A DNA stretch of 64,000 bases from an uncultured Neglectibacter sp. (GCA_937958185.1 CALFFN010000004.1:14438-78437); one strand, 5' to 3'. Shown: positions 7,993 through 16,679, numbered from the stretch's first letter. The notes: generated by a model not told the origin, from the sequence alone. Program-made: numbers and translations.

Positions 7993-9270
7993 TTATTTTG
8001 CGGCGGCGATTGCCTGCTCCAGATCGGCTTTGATATCCTCGATATTCTCAATGCCCACGGAAAGGCGGAGCAGGTCGGCGGGGACGCCGGCTTCCCTGAG
8101 CTGCTGGTCGTTCATCTGGCGGTGGGTGGTGCTGGCAGGGTGCAGGACGCAGGTGCGCAGGTCTGCCACATGGGTCACCACGGAAGCCATTTTCAGGCTG
8201 TCCATAAACTTGGCAGCCCCTTCCCTGCCGCTCTTCAGCCCAAAGGAGACCACGCCGCAGGTGCCGTGGGGCATATATTTTCTGGCAAGCTCGTAATCCG
8301 GGCTGCTTTGCAGACCGGGATAATTGACCCATGCCACGTCGGGGTGGGCTTCCAGATATTCCGCCACCGCCTGGGCGTTTTGGCAGTGACGCTCCATGCG
8401 CAGCGCCAGCGTTTCCAGTCCCAGGTTCAGCAGGAAAGCATTCATGGGGGCAGCCTGCGCGCCGATGTCCCGCATCAGGTGGCAGCGCGCCTTGGCAATA
8501 TAGGCGGCGGCGCCGAACTGCCTGGTATAGATCACGCCGTGGTAGGATTCGTCGGGCTTGGTCAAAGCGGGGAATTTGCCGTTGTCCCAGTGGAACCGCC
8601 CGGAATCCACGATGACGCCGCCCAGCTGCACCGCGTGACCGTCCATGTACTTGGTGGTGGAATGCACCACGATATCCGCCCCAAAATCAAAGGGACGGCA
8701 GTTCATGGGCGTAGGGAACGTATTGTCTACGATGAGGGGTACGCCCTGGGAATGGGCTGCTGTGGCAAAGGCTTCGATATCCGCCACCGCCAGGGAGGGG
8801 TTCGCCAGGGTCTCGGCAAAGACGCAGCGGGTGTTTTCCCGCATGGCTGCCTGGATCTCCTCCACCGTGCTGGTGGGGGAAACAAAGGTGGCTTCAATGC
8901 CCATTTCCTTCATGGTCTTGTAGAACAAATTAAAGGTGCCGCCGTAAATGGCGCTGGAGCTGACCACGTGGTCCCCGGCGGTGCAGATATTCAGCACCGC
9001 CATCAGGGAAGCAGCCTGCCCGGAGGAGGTAAGCAGCGCGCCTACGCCGCCCTCCAGCGCGGCGATCTTTTTCTCCACCACGTCGTTGGTGGGGTTGCCC
9101 AGGCGGGTATAGAAAAAGCCGTCCTTCTGCAGGTCGAACAGGTCCCCCATCTCCTGAGAGCTTTCATAGGTATAGGTCGTGCTCTGCACAATGGGGGCAA
9201 CGCGGGGTTCCCCGTTCCCGGGGTGATAGCCCGCGTGAATGCATAGCGTGTCCAATTTGTAATCTGCCAT
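7993..9270 (-). CDS. O-acetylhomoserine sulfhydrylase/aminocarboxypropyltransferase
   Basis: A 425-residue PLP enzyme of the Cys/Met metabolism (gamma-family) group. The PLP lysine is K207 in HSTTKYMDGHA. TSSGQAASL near residue 82 binds the phosphate, and the C-terminal RLSVGIENIEDIKADLEQA is the family end signature. The full-length match is to MetY-type enzymes, which make homocysteine or methionine from O-acetylhomoserine and a sulfur donor; the long loop after VDNTF distinguishes them from MetB/MetC. The AAGGAAGG site precedes the ATG at 9270. The upstream gap is only 85 bases and holds no SAM riboswitch, unlike metK in this window. MetY is the natural symbol but I leave it empty because substrate preference varies. 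Confidence 0.88.
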   Translation of the reverse strand: MADYKLDTLCIHAGYHPGNGEPRVAPIVQSTTYTYESSQEMGDLFDLQKDGFFYTRLGNPTNDVVEKKIAALEGGVGALLTSSGQAASLMAVLNICTAGDHVVSSSAIYGGTFNLFYKTMKEMGIEATFVSPTSTVEEIQAAMRENTRCVFAETLANPSLAVADIEAFATAAHSQGVPLIVDNTFPTPMNCRPFDFGADIVVHSTTKYMDGHAVQLGGVIVDSGRFHWDNGKFPALTKPDESYHGVIYTRQFGAAAYIAKARCHLMRDIGAQAAPMNAFLLNLGLETLALRMERHCQNAQAVAEYLEAHPDVAWVNYPGLQSSPDYELARKYMPHGTCGVVSFGLKSGREGAAKFMDSLKMASVVTHVADLRTCVLHPASTTHRQMNDQQLREAGVPADLLRLSVGIENIEDIKADLEQAIAAAK

Positions 9271-9355
9271 AGTGATCCTTCCTTTTCCTTTGACTTTATC
9301 GTTTCAGCGGAAAACCGCTGTCATGCACAACATCAGCCGAACGGAACATCTCCGG

Positions 9356-9832
9356 CTAGGAAATCAGGCTCCGCAGCCAGCCGCCCAGCGCGTCCGCCCC
9401 CAGCACGGCGAGAATGATCAGCGTGAAAAACGCCAGCAGGGACAGCACCTGCACCAAAATCCGCTTTTTCCGGGGGAGCTCTTCAAACTCGTCCTCCGCC
9501 TGCTCCTGCTCCTGTTCCAGCTCTTTCTTCATGCGGGCGGAAAATTCCTCCGCCGCCTGTAAATCGCTGTAACGCACGAAAATCTTCTTGTCGGTGGGCA
9601 TGACCTCGCTGTCGTAAAGGTAGGAGCTGGTGCGAGAAGCAAAGGGCTTTAATTCGTAAACTATTCCCGCCGCGTCGAATTGCTCCGCCAGACGCTGGGC
9701 GGTGTACTGGTCCGCCCGATGGAGCAGCACCATGTCCTCTCCCTCCGCTACCCGCAGCCTGCTGTTTTTGCAGTTGGGGCATTTGGGTGTGGAATCGGGA
9801 CACACAGAGCGGCACTTTTCACAATATAGCAT
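9356..9832 (-). CDS. Zinc-ribbon, DUF2007-like, C-terminal membrane protein
   Basis: A 158-residue protein. Cysteines C4, C7, C18 and C21 (YCEKC...CPNC) form a zinc ribbon at the N terminus. The middle part (about 32-100) reads MVLLHRADQYTAQRLAEQFDAAGI, resembling DUF2007-type signal-transducing domains. A Glu/Gln-rich coiled stretch (EQEQEQAEDEFEELP) follows, then a single membrane helix near residues 126-147. It is probably a membrane-tethered cytosolic domain of unknown function. The ribosome site is GGAAAGGTAGGG. A hairpin AGCCGGA/TCCGTTCGGCT lies after the stop. Confidence 0.65.
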   Translation of the reverse strand: MLYCEKCRSVCPDSTPKCPNCKNSRLRVAEGEDMVLLHRADQYTAQRLAEQFDAAGIVYELKPFASRTSSYLYDSEVMPTDKKIFVRYSDLQAAEEFSARMKKELEQEQEQAEDEFEELPRKKRILVQVLSLLAFFTLIILAVLGADALGGWLRSLIS

Positions 9833-9921
9833 GGTACCCTACCTTTCCGTTTCATTTCCGGCTTCCATCATACATGAAAATCGAAAATTTGTAAAGCCGG
9901 GGCAGGGAAAATTTCCATCAA

Positions 9922-9961
9922 AAAGCCCGCCGGGAGCTGGCGCCCATCGCGGCGGGTTTTC
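9922..9961 (-). terminator. Terminator of the dpaAB operon
   Basis: AACCCGCCG pairs with CGGCGGGCTT and is followed by TTTTTGA on minus, 20 bases after the dpaB stop. Confidence 0.75.
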
Positions 9962-9980
9962 TGTATCGGAGCAAAAAGGA

Positions 9981-10559
9981 TCAGCGAAAGACGGGCTGAA
10001 GCTGGCGCTTTTCCAGAGCCGCTTCCAGGCTTTCCCGGAGGAGGGAAAAATCGGCGACAAGGGAAAAGGGCTTTTTTACCGGGTCGTCCTGACTCATGGG
10101 GACAAAGAAAATATTTTTCGTGTTCATCAGCCGGGCAATGTTCGCGCCGGAAGCGCCCAGCGAATCATTGCTTGCCACGCACAGCAGCACGGGAATGCCG
10201 ATGCGCAGGGTGGATTTCACCGCCATGGTCACCGGGGTGTCGGTGATGCCCCCGGCGATTTTTGAGAGAGTGTTCCCGGTGCAGGGGCACACCACCATGG
10301 CGTCCACCATGCCCTTGGGTCCGATTGGCTCGGTCTCCACAATGGTGTGCAGCACCGAACGCCCGGTGATCTGCTCCGCTTCCGCGATGAAATCCACCGC
10401 CCTGCCGAACCGGGTATCCGTTTCATAGGCGTTCTGAGACATAATGGGCAGCAGGTCATACTCTTTTTGAAGTTCTGCCATCTGCTCCATTGACTTTCGC
10501 AGCGTGCAGAAGGAGCCGCACATGGCAAACCCCACCCTGCCCCGTTCGATCCTTTCCAT
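9981..10559 (-). CDS. dpaB: Dipicolinate synthase subunit B
   Basis: A 192-residue flavoprotein-like subunit (SpoVFB). Recognised segments are GFAMCGSFCTL at the N terminus, IGPKGMVDAMVVCPCTGNTLSKIA in the middle and VASNDSLGASGANIARLMNTKNIFFVP. With subunit A it makes dipicolinic acid from the lysine-pathway intermediate in the mother cell, for export into the spore core as the calcium chelate that gives heat resistance. I chose the ATG at 10559, 8 nt after AAAGGA, over the ATG at 10568, which touches that site. It follows dpaA by 13 bases, so the two are one operon. A mother-cell sigma factor probably drives it, but I could not identify the promoter. Confidence 0.93.
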   Translation of the reverse strand: MERIERGRVGFAMCGSFCTLRKSMEQMAELQKEYDLLPIMSQNAYETDTRFGRAVDFIAEAEQITGRSVLHTIVETEPIGPKGMVDAMVVCPCTGNTLSKIAGGITDTPVTMAVKSTLRIGIPVLLCVASNDSLGASGANIARLMNTKNIFFVPMSQDDPVKKPFSLVADFSLLRESLEAALEKRQLQPVFR

Positions 10560-10572
10560 GGGTATCATCCTT

Positions 10573-11499
10573 TCATAAGCCGGATATCATATTGTAAATT
10601 GTTTCCTTAATCAGCTCTCCCGCCGCTCTGGGGGACATTCTGCCGGGAATGGACGGGGCGTTTTTCACCCGGAGCTTCAGCCGCTGCGCCGCCTCCAGAT
10701 CCATGCCGCCGGGCTGGGAGGCAAGCTCGATCAGCAACGTATCCGGGCGCTGGCGGGAAAGTATCTGGGCGGTGAGCACCCTGGCAGGGACGGTGTTGAA
10801 TATCACATCATACGCGCCGTGGATCTCTTCATATTTCAGCGGCGCGCAGCCGATGGCGCGGATCGCGGTCAGGTCCTCGGATTTCCTGGCGCAGCAGTCC
10901 ACCTTTGCGCCCAGCCCCTTTAAGCCCATGCACAGCGCTTTGCCGATCCTGCCAAAGCCCGTCACGAGACAGTGGGCGCCGTTTATTGCGCCCTCATATT
11001 CCTGGATTGCCACGCCCAGGGCGCCCTCCGCCGTCAAAAAGGCGTTGCCCACCATCAGCTCTTCTCTGGCGTAATAATCGTAGGTGCTGATGCCGCCCCA
11101 CAGGGGGGAGGTTTGGAGAAGCTTTTCCATCATGCCGCCATAGACGGCTTTCCCGGCGCACTCGGCGGCAAAGCCGTCGTCCAGCGCAACGGTATACGCG
11201 GAAAGGGGCGTGTTCAGGGTCTTGCCGTCACGGGTGACGGGCAAAGGCAGAATGATAAGGTCGCTGCGGCGAAGCAGCTCCTCAGGAGGGACCTGTTCCA
11301 GCGAAAGCTGTTCCGGCGAAGGCGGCAACGGCGAGGGAGGTTCCAATGAAGGCTGTTCCAGTGAAGACTGTTCCAGCCCGTCCGCCCCTTTCTCATGCCC
11401 CAGACAGCTGATGCAGACCGGGTAGCCGTCTGCCGCGATAGAACGGGCAAGGTATATCTGCCGCCTGTCTCCACCCAAAATGCCGTACACACCGCTCAT
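10573..11499 (-). CDS. dpaA: Dipicolinate synthase subunit A with repeat insertion
   Basis: A 308-residue dehydrogenase-like subunit (SpoVFA). The start GILGGDRRQIYLARS is the first Rossmann strand. The second nucleotide-binding motif is LVTGFGRIGKALCMGLKGLGA, followed by VIFNTVPARVL and LIELASQPGGMD, all characteristic of SpoVFA. It forms the dipicolinate synthase with DpaB. Between the first two strands of the N-terminal domain lies a low-complexity acidic linker of five-residue repeats (LEQ, SLEQP, SLEPP and variants) encoded by a 15-bp minisatellite at 11293-11382. The B. subtilis protein has no such insert. The reading frame is kept, so the gene is probably functional. Its ATG follows GGAAAGGG with a slightly long spacing. 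Confidence 0.93.
   Translation of the reverse strand: MSGVYGILGGDRRQIYLARSIAADGYPVCISCLGHEKGADGLEQSSLEQPSLEPPSPLPPSPEQLSLEQVPPEELLRRSDLIILPLPVTRDGKTLNTPLSAYTVALDDGFAAECAGKAVYGGMMEKLLQTSPLWGGISTYDYYAREELMVGNAFLTAEGALGVAIQEYEGAINGAHCLVTGFGRIGKALCMGLKGLGAKVDCCARKSEDLTAIRAIGCAPLKYEEIHGAYDVIFNTVPARVLTAQILSRQRPDTLLIELASQPGGMDLEAAQRLKLRVKNAPSIPGRMSPRAAGELIKETIYNMISGL
11293..11382. repeat. 15-bp minisatellite, six degenerate copies, inside dpaA
   Basis: Six consecutive 15-bp units read on plus. The best match is ctgttccagcgaaag (11293); others are ctgttccggcgaagg (11308), aggttccaatgaagg (11338) and ctgttccagtgaaga (11353). Being a multiple of three it adds or removes five residues per unit without breaking dpaA. 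Confidence 0.85.
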
Positions 11500-11635
11500 C
11501 TATCATCAAACCCTTTCCGGCTGGAAATACTGACAAAACCGCCTTTTCCTGCGGCTATTTCATTTTATGGCGGCGGCTCCGGTTTTGTTCCCGGGAAAAA
11601 AGTCAGAGAAATTTTCGTTTTTTCCAAATAAGGTA

Positions 11636-11664
11636 TTTATTTTATGAGCGTTTCGCAATATAAT
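11636..11664 (+). promoter_or_regulatory. Possible murC promoter
   Basis: TATAAT at 11659-11664 lies 49 bases before the murC start. The matching -35 position (11636-11641, TTTATT) is poor. The same 214-base spacer must also hold the dpaA promoter on minus, which I could not identify. Confidence 0.35.
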
Positions 11665-11713
11665 AGATACCGAATGAAGATCAAAAGAATTTTCTCTGAG
11701 GGGAATCTGATTT

Positions 11714-13099
11714 ATGGATACAAAGCAAAACCTGCTGGATACTGTGAAAAAGCTGCATTTTGTGGGTATTGGCGGCTCTGGAATGTGCCCTATGGCGGAA
11801 ATCCTCCACCACAAGGGCTACATTCTCACCGGCTCCGATATGAATGAATCCGACACGCTGGAGCGCATTCGCGGATACGGCATTCCCGTTTCCATGGGGC
11901 ACCGCGCGGAGAACATCGGCGACGCCGAGGTGGTGGTCTACACCGCCGCCTGCAAAAGCGACAACCCCGAGCTGGTAGCAGCCAGGGAAAAGGGCATTCC
12001 CACGCTGGAGCGTTCCGTCATGCTGGGTATCCTTACGGAAAAATTCCCGTTCTCCATTGCGGTGTCCGGCACCCACGGCAAAACTACCACCACGGGAATG
12101 CTGACCCAAATTTTGATGGAGGCGGGCAAGGACCCCAGCGCTATCATCGGCGGCAAGCTGCCGCTCATCGGCGGCAACGGCAGGGTGGGCAAAAGCGGCT
12201 GTATCGTCTGCGAAGCCTGTGAATATGTGGATACCTTTTTGCAGCTGCACCCCGCGGTCTCCGTGCTGCTGAATATCGACGCCGACCATCTGGACTACTT
12301 CAAAACCGTGGATAATATTGTAAAATCCTTCCATCAGTTTGCCACTCAAACCTCTCAAATGCTGGTGGTCAATGGCGACGACCAGCGGGTCATGAAAAGC
12401 GTTTCCGGGCTTTCCGGGCAGAAGATCGTGACCTTTGGGCGCAGCGACAAAAACGACTACTACCCCGCCGAGCTGAACGAGGAAGACACCGCCTGCGAGG
12501 ATTTCACCCTGATGTTCCGGGGAGAACGGCTGGGCAGGGTAAATCTGGCGGTCCCCGGGGAACACAACATGATGAACGCCATTGCCGCCGCCGCGGCTGC
12601 CCATTCCACGGGTGTTGACCCGGAAGCGATCTGCTCCGCGCTGGGGCATTTTACCGGGGTGCACCGGCGGTTTGAGGTGCTGGGAAAATTTGGGGGCGTC
12701 ACCGTGGCGGACGATTTCGCCCACCACCCCACGGAGCTGTCCGCCGTGCTTTCCTCCGCCATGCGCATGGGTTACCGGGAGGTCTGGGCGGTCTTCCAGC
12801 CCCACACCTATTCCCGTACTTACAATCTGCTGGAGGAATTTTCCAAGGCGCTGGCGATCCCGGACCATCTGGTGATGACGGAGATCCTTGCCGTGCGGGA
12901 AAGCAACACTTACAACATTCATACCAGCGATCTGGCGGCGAAAATCCCCGGCAGCGTGTGGTTCAACAGCTTTGAGGAGATCGCCGATTATGTGATGGAT
13001 CATGCCAAAAGCGGAGATTTGATCCTCACCCTGGGCGGCGGCGACATCTACAAATGCGCCAACCTTATTGTGCAGAAATATCAGGCTGGGGAAAAATGA
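11714..13099 (+). CDS. murC: UDP-N-acetylmuramate--L-alanine ligase
   Basis: A 461-residue Mur ligase. The N-terminal UDP-binding motif is HFVGIGGSGMCPMAEIL, the ATP P-loop is GTHGKTTTT at 119-127, and the central domain reads LLNIDADHLDYF. The C-terminal domain has ADDFAHHPTEL and VFQPHTYSRTYNLLEEF. It adds L-alanine to UDP-MurNAc, the first step of peptide-stem assembly in the cytosol. GAGGGGAA lies 9 nt before the ATG. The TGA stop overlaps the start of the next gene (ATGA), so the two are translationally coupled. It is separate from any mur cluster here. Confidence 0.95.
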   Translation: MDTKQNLLDTVKKLHFVGIGGSGMCPMAEILHHKGYILTGSDMNESDTLERIRGYGIPVSMGHRAENIGDAEVVVYTAACKSDNPELVAAREKGIPTLERSVMLGILTEKFPFSIAVSGTHGKTTTTGMLTQILMEAGKDPSAIIGGKLPLIGGNGRVGKSGCIVCEACEYVDTFLQLHPAVSVLLNIDADHLDYFKTVDNIVKSFHQFATQTSQMLVVNGDDQRVMKSVSGLSGQKIVTFGRSDKNDYYPAELNEEDTACEDFTLMFRGERLGRVNLAVPGEHNMMNAIAAAAAAHSTGVDPEAICSALGHFTGVHRRFEVLGKFGGVTVADDFAHHPTELSAVLSSAMRMGYREVWAVFQPHTYSRTYNLLEEFSKALAIPDHLVMTEILAVRESNTYNIHTSDLAAKIPGSVWFNSFEEIADYVMDHAKSGDLILTLGGGDIYKCANLIVQKYQAGEK

Positions 13100-13485
13100 T
13101 CACAGAAGACTACATTTTGAGAATGATCCGGGACATGGTAAAAATGGCGGCGCATCTTGCCGGGCTGGGCACCGACCCCCTCTCCGCCCCGCAGCTGCTG
13201 GAAATGCATTCCGTAGGGAAAACGCCCTCTCTGCCGGAGCAGCTGCAAAGCCTTGCCGACCGGGGAGAAATCAACCGGGCGGAAAACCTGCTGTTTGAGG
13301 AGCTGGATTTTTCCGACGCGAAGGATTTTTCCGCTGCCCTGGCGTTTTATCGGTACATCAATGAGTTTTCGGACGAAAAGCTTCTGGCGGCGGACTACTC
13401 CCGGGAAGAAATTTTGGAGGGGCTCCGGGACTGCGCCGTGAAATTCGGCATTGACGACACGCTGCTGGACGGGTTTCAAGGCTGA
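13096..13485 (+). CDS. DUF6483-like small protein coupled to murC
   Basis: A 129-residue predicted cytosolic, mostly helical protein starting MITEDYILRMIRDMVKMA. It has no membrane segment and no catalytic motif that I recognise. The overall look (tetratricopeptide-like helices, LFEELDFSDAKDFSAALAFYRYIN) matches the DUF6483 family found in Clostridia. The ATG overlaps the murC stop by four bases (ATGA) with GGGGAAAA as ribosome site. Co-translation with murC suggests a link to cell-wall synthesis, but no function is known to me. Confidence 0.65.
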   Translation: MITEDYILRMIRDMVKMAAHLAGLGTDPLSAPQLLEMHSVGKTPSLPEQLQSLADRGEINRAENLLFEELDFSDAKDFSAALAFYRYINEFSDEKLLAADYSREEILEGLRDCAVKFGIDDTLLDGFQG

Positions 13486-13496
13486 TAAAAGAGCAT

Positions 13497-13531
13497 AAAA
13501 GAAGCGCAGGTTTTCCTGCGCTTCTTTTTAT
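13497..13531. terminator. Bidirectional terminator after murC operon
   Basis: AAGAAGCGCAGG/CCTGCGCTTCTT stem with a T-rich tail on plus and an A/T tract on the other side. It separates the murC operon from the convergent acyltransferase pseudogene. Confidence 0.85.
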
Positions 13532-13538
13532 TTTAATT

Positions 13539-14349
13539 TTACCAATGAAAAATCTCTTCGGGGTTTTGAAAAATCTGATCCAGACGGTTGAGGAAAGGCG
13601 ACAGATCGCTGAAATCCAATACGCGGTAGTCAAACGCCAGGCACATGGGTAGCACCTTGCGAATCTCAATGGTCTTTTCCCCCGCTTCATTCACATACAC
13701 GCCGGGCTTCTCCTGCAAGGCGGAAATGCCTACCGCAAACACCTGAGGGGGCAAAATCTCCAACAGGCTGAACTTCCCGGGGCTTCTGCAAATGGCGCCG
13801 ATGTTGGACACGGTCACTGTGCCGCTTTCAATATCGGCAGGAGAAAGCCCGCCCGCGGGATCAAAACTTTCAGAGGGACGAGCTGCTGCCAAAAACAAAC
13901 AGTTAAAATCCGTTTGTTCCACTTTCCTACGAATGCCGTCGATCTGCCCGGCTATTTCCGCAAGGCTCTGCCTGCCGGCGTCATACACAGTCAGGGTGAT
14001 CATTTTCCCGTCGGGCAACAGCCACGGTACCCCCAGATTGATGACGTCATTGGAGAAAACCTCGCCGCTGTGCTGCTGGGGGGGCATAAACAAATCTGGA
14101 ATTCAAAACAGGAGCTTCTTTCAGAGCCAGAGCTATTGCTTTCAGCAGGACCGTATTCAGGCTCAAGGCAACTCCCTTTTCCCGCAGCTCCTGTTTCAAC
14201 CGGGAAAACTGCTGGAAAAACTCCGTCGCGTCCGGCTCATAGGAATAAGCCACATGGGGAATTTCCTGCCACGCAGCATAGGTCTTGTATGCGACGAGCC
14301 GCCGTTGCAGATCTAACGGTTGACCGTTTGTTGCGCTGCGTTCTTCCAT
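13539..14349 (-). pseudogene. Frameshifted E2-like acyltransferase (2-oxo acid dehydrogenase type)
   Basis: Two overlapping frames together give one acyltransferase catalytic domain. The first part starts at the ATG at 14349 (after AAGGGGGAAAG) and runs through PLDLQRRLVAYKTYAAWQEI and ALKEAPVLNSRFVY. It then shifts frame at a run of seven C (G7 on plus, 14078-14084). The second part continues with QQHSGEVFSNDVINLGVPWL, TVSNIGAI and ends in FDYRVLDFSDLSPFLNRL. Removing one base of the run restores a single frame of about 270 codons. The E2/CAT-fold motif HRxxDG reads YRVLDF, so the catalytic His is Tyr. There is no lipoyl domain and no E1/E3 neighbour. It may be a pseudogene, a phase-variable gene, or a homopolymer sequencing error. 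Confidence 0.7.
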
Positions 14350-14396
14350 CAGCTTTCCCCCTTGGTTAGATTTGTCGAACATTCCTTTTTATCCAT

Positions 14397-15422
14397 TTAT
14401 CCATATGACACCAGCGGGTTCATCTTGCCGTGGGTGTGCCCGTCTATCTTGTCGATATACTTGATGGCTTTTCCGGCGCCCAGCACCACGCAGTCCTCGG
14501 GATTTTCAAAGGTGACTACAGGAATTTTCGTTTTCTTGGAAAGCAGCGTGGAGAAGCCGTAAAGATTGGCGGAACCGCCGGTGAGATAAATGCCGTCGGT
14601 AAAGATATCCGCCAGCAGCTCCGGGGGAGTTTCCTCCAGCGTTGCCTGAACGGTCTTGATAATGGCGATGGACGGCTCGATGAGCGCCTCAATCATTTCA
14701 TCGGAATTCATCACTGTGGATTCCGGCAAGCCGTTCATGGCGTTCCTGCCCTTCAAGGTAAAGGTGAGCAGCTTTTTCCGGGGATAGGCGCAGCCGATGG
14801 CAATTTTCGCTTCCTCCGCCATGCGGTCGCCGATGACCAGATTGAACTTCCGGCGGACGTATTTGATGATGGCGTCGTTAAAATCATCGCCGGCGGTATG
14901 AATGGAGTTGGCAATAGCGATACCGTTTAAGGAAATGACCGCCATGTCGGTGGTGCCCTGCCCGATATCCACGATCATGGTGCCGTGGGGCACGGCAATG
15001 TCCACGCCAGCGCCAATGGCGGCAGCCACAGGCTCTTCGATCAGGCATACCTTGCGCACCCCTGCCGCGCCGATGGCGTCCACAACGGCGCGCTTTTCCA
15101 CCTCCGTCAGCCCGCAGGGGACGCTGACCACCACCCGGGGCATGAACACCCTGCTGCTGCTGATTTTTTTCAAATAATAGCTGATGAGGTGCTCCGCCAT
15201 GGACAAATCGGAGATCACGCCGTTGCTCAGCGGGCGGGCAACGGTGATCCTGTCCGATGTGCGCCCCAGCATATCGTAGGCTTCTGAGCCAATGGCGATC
15301 ACTTCATCTGTATAATTATCTACGGCAATAATGGAGGGCTCGCTCAAAACGATTCCCTTGCCGTCCAGGTAGACCTTGAATTTTGAGGTTCCAAGATCAA
15401 TGGCGAGATCATTTCCAATCAT
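14397..15422 (-). CDS. mreB: MreB/Mbl-family actin-like cell-shape protein
   Basis: A 341-residue bacterial actin. It has the phosphate 1 motif AIDLGTSKFKVY, phosphate 2 MIVDIGQGTTDMAVI, the adenosine motif GIYLTGGSANLYG, and the connecting motif EEPVAAAIGAG. MreB-type filaments under the membrane guide lateral wall synthesis. I start it at the ATG at 15422 (MIGNDLAIDLGTS). The frame extends to 15464 but that part covers the promoter region. Ribosome site GCAGG is modest. It is a single gene with no mreCD next to it, so it may be an Mbl or MreBH-type paralogue. Confidence 0.88.
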   Translation of the reverse strand: MIGNDLAIDLGTSKFKVYLDGKGIVLSEPSIIAVDNYTDEVIAIGSEAYDMLGRTSDRITVARPLSNGVISDLSMAEHLISYYLKKISSSRVFMPRVVVSVPCGLTEVEKRAVVDAIGAAGVRKVCLIEEPVAAAIGAGVDIAVPHGTMIVDIGQGTTDMAVISLNGIAIANSIHTAGDDFNDAIIKYVRRKFNLVIGDRMAEEAKIAIGCAYPRKKLLTFTLKGRNAMNGLPESTVMNSDEMIEALIEPSIAIIKTVQATLEETPPELLADIFTDGIYLTGGSANLYGFSTLLSKKTKIPVVTFENPEDCVVLGAGKAIKYIDKIDGHTHGKMNPLVSYG

Positions 15423-15454
15423 GATGCTATACCTGCCCATTCTATAATGTGAAT

Positions 15455-15483
15455 AGTATAGCATAATTCCGCGGTAAATGCAA
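15455..15483 (-). promoter_or_regulatory. mreB promoter
   Basis: On minus, TTGCAT (15478-15483) and TATACT (15455-15460) with a 17-bp spacer, just upstream of mreB and directly after the stop of the MFS gene. Confidence 0.7.
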
Positions 15484-15497
15484 GGGGCGGTGGATTT

Positions 15498-16679
15498 CTA
15501 TTCCCTGTTAGATATTGGATTTCTTCCGGCAGCCAGAGTGCGGTTGAGCAGCTCTGTCATACAGAGCATCAGCACGGCAAACAGCAACAGGTAATATGGA
15601 TACAGCCCCACGCTGATATGCTGCGCCAAAAGCCCGAACAGAGGGGGCATCAGGGTGCTGCCGCAATAAGCGCTTGCCATCTGAATGCCCACCAGCGCCT
15701 GAGAATTTTCCCTGCCGAAGCTGGTGGGTGTGGCATGGATAATGCAGGGATACACCGGGGCGGCGCCAAGCCCGATCACCAGCAGCCCGGCAAGAGAAAG
15801 GGCATTTATCGGCAGCGCCACCAGGACCACACCGGCAAGCATGACAAAAATGCCTGCCCGGATCATTGCCCTGTCGCCGAAGCGGTCTGCAATAAAGCCG
15901 TTTAAGAACCGTCCGGCAGTTTCCCCCAGGTAGAACAGCGCCGTAAACCGGGCGGCGACCGTGGGGTCTATCCCCCGCGCGCCCACCAGATAGCTGCTCG
16001 CCCACAGCCCGGCGGTGCTTTCCAGGGCACAGAACCCAAAAAACGCCAGCAGCACAAAGGGCACGCCGGGAATTTTTACCGCCCGGGTCAGGGGGACTTC
16101 CGAAAAGACTTCCGCTTCCCCGGCAGGGCTGGATTTTTTCTTCCAGAGCGGGAGAGAAAGGAACAGCACGGCGGTAAGCGCCGCCTGCAAAATGGAGACC
16201 GTGCGGTAGCCTGTCTGCCAGCCCAACTGGTGGGACAGGCTGGCGCTCATGATATACGGGCTGATCGTCACCCCCACGCCCCAGAAGGCGTGGAGCCAGC
16301 TCATGTGCCGGGAGGAATAGTGAAGCGCCACAAAATTATTCAGCGCGGCGTCCACCGCCCCCGCGCCCAGCCCATAAGGGACAGCCCACAGGCAGAGCTG
16401 GTAAAATTTACTGGAAATGGAAAAGCCAAAGAGCGCCGCTGCCGTCATGCCCACGCTGACGGCGGTGACAAGCCCTGTGCCCAGCTTCCGAATAACCTTT
16501 TCGGAAAGCAGGCTGGAAACAATGGTGCCGCCGGCGATGATCATGGAGACGATCCCCGCGTAGGAGAGGGGCGCGCCCAGCTCCAGCCGCATGGCAGGCC
16601 ACGCCGAGCCCAGCAGGGAATCCGGCAGCCCCAGGCTGATAAAGGCAAGATATATGATGGCTAACAGCAAAGAAACCAT
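15498..16679 (-). CDS. MFS transporter
   Basis: A 393-residue protein with about 12 hydrophobic helices and the major facilitator layout: six, a charged central loop (PLWKKKSSPAGEAEVFSE) and six more. Signature stretches are SLGLPDSLLGSAWP in helix 1, GRFLNGFIADRFGDR between helices 7 and 8 and APVYPCIIHATPTSFG. It resembles the FucP/YfkF-like subgroup that carries sugars or small metabolites. The substrate is not readable. It lies 66 bases after a sugar-phosphate isomerase-like gene on the same strand and is probably in its operon under AraC control, which suggests uptake of the sugar that the isomerase handles. AAGAAGGACG precedes the ATG. Confidence 0.87.
   Translation of the reverse strand: MVSLLLAIIYLAFISLGLPDSLLGSAWPAMRLELGAPLSYAGIVSMIIAGGTIVSSLLSEKVIRKLGTGLVTAVSVGMTAAALFGFSISSKFYQLCLWAVPYGLGAGAVDAALNNFVALHYSSRHMSWLHAFWGVGVTISPYIMSASLSHQLGWQTGYRTVSILQAALTAVLFLSLPLWKKKSSPAGEAEVFSEVPLTRAVKIPGVPFVLLAFFGFCALESTAGLWASSYLVGARGIDPTVAARFTALFYLGETAGRFLNGFIADRFGDRAMIRAGIFVMLAGVVLVALPINALSLAGLLVIGLGAAPVYPCIIHATPTSFGRENSQALVGIQMASAYCGSTLMPPLFGLLAQHISVGLYPYYLLLFAVLMLCMTELLNRTLAAGRNPISNRE

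Noticed and set aside
9271..9355. SAM riboswitch upstream of the O-acetylhomoserine sulfhydrylase gene
   Set aside because: The gap is 85 bases and has none of the S-box segments that are clear before metK.
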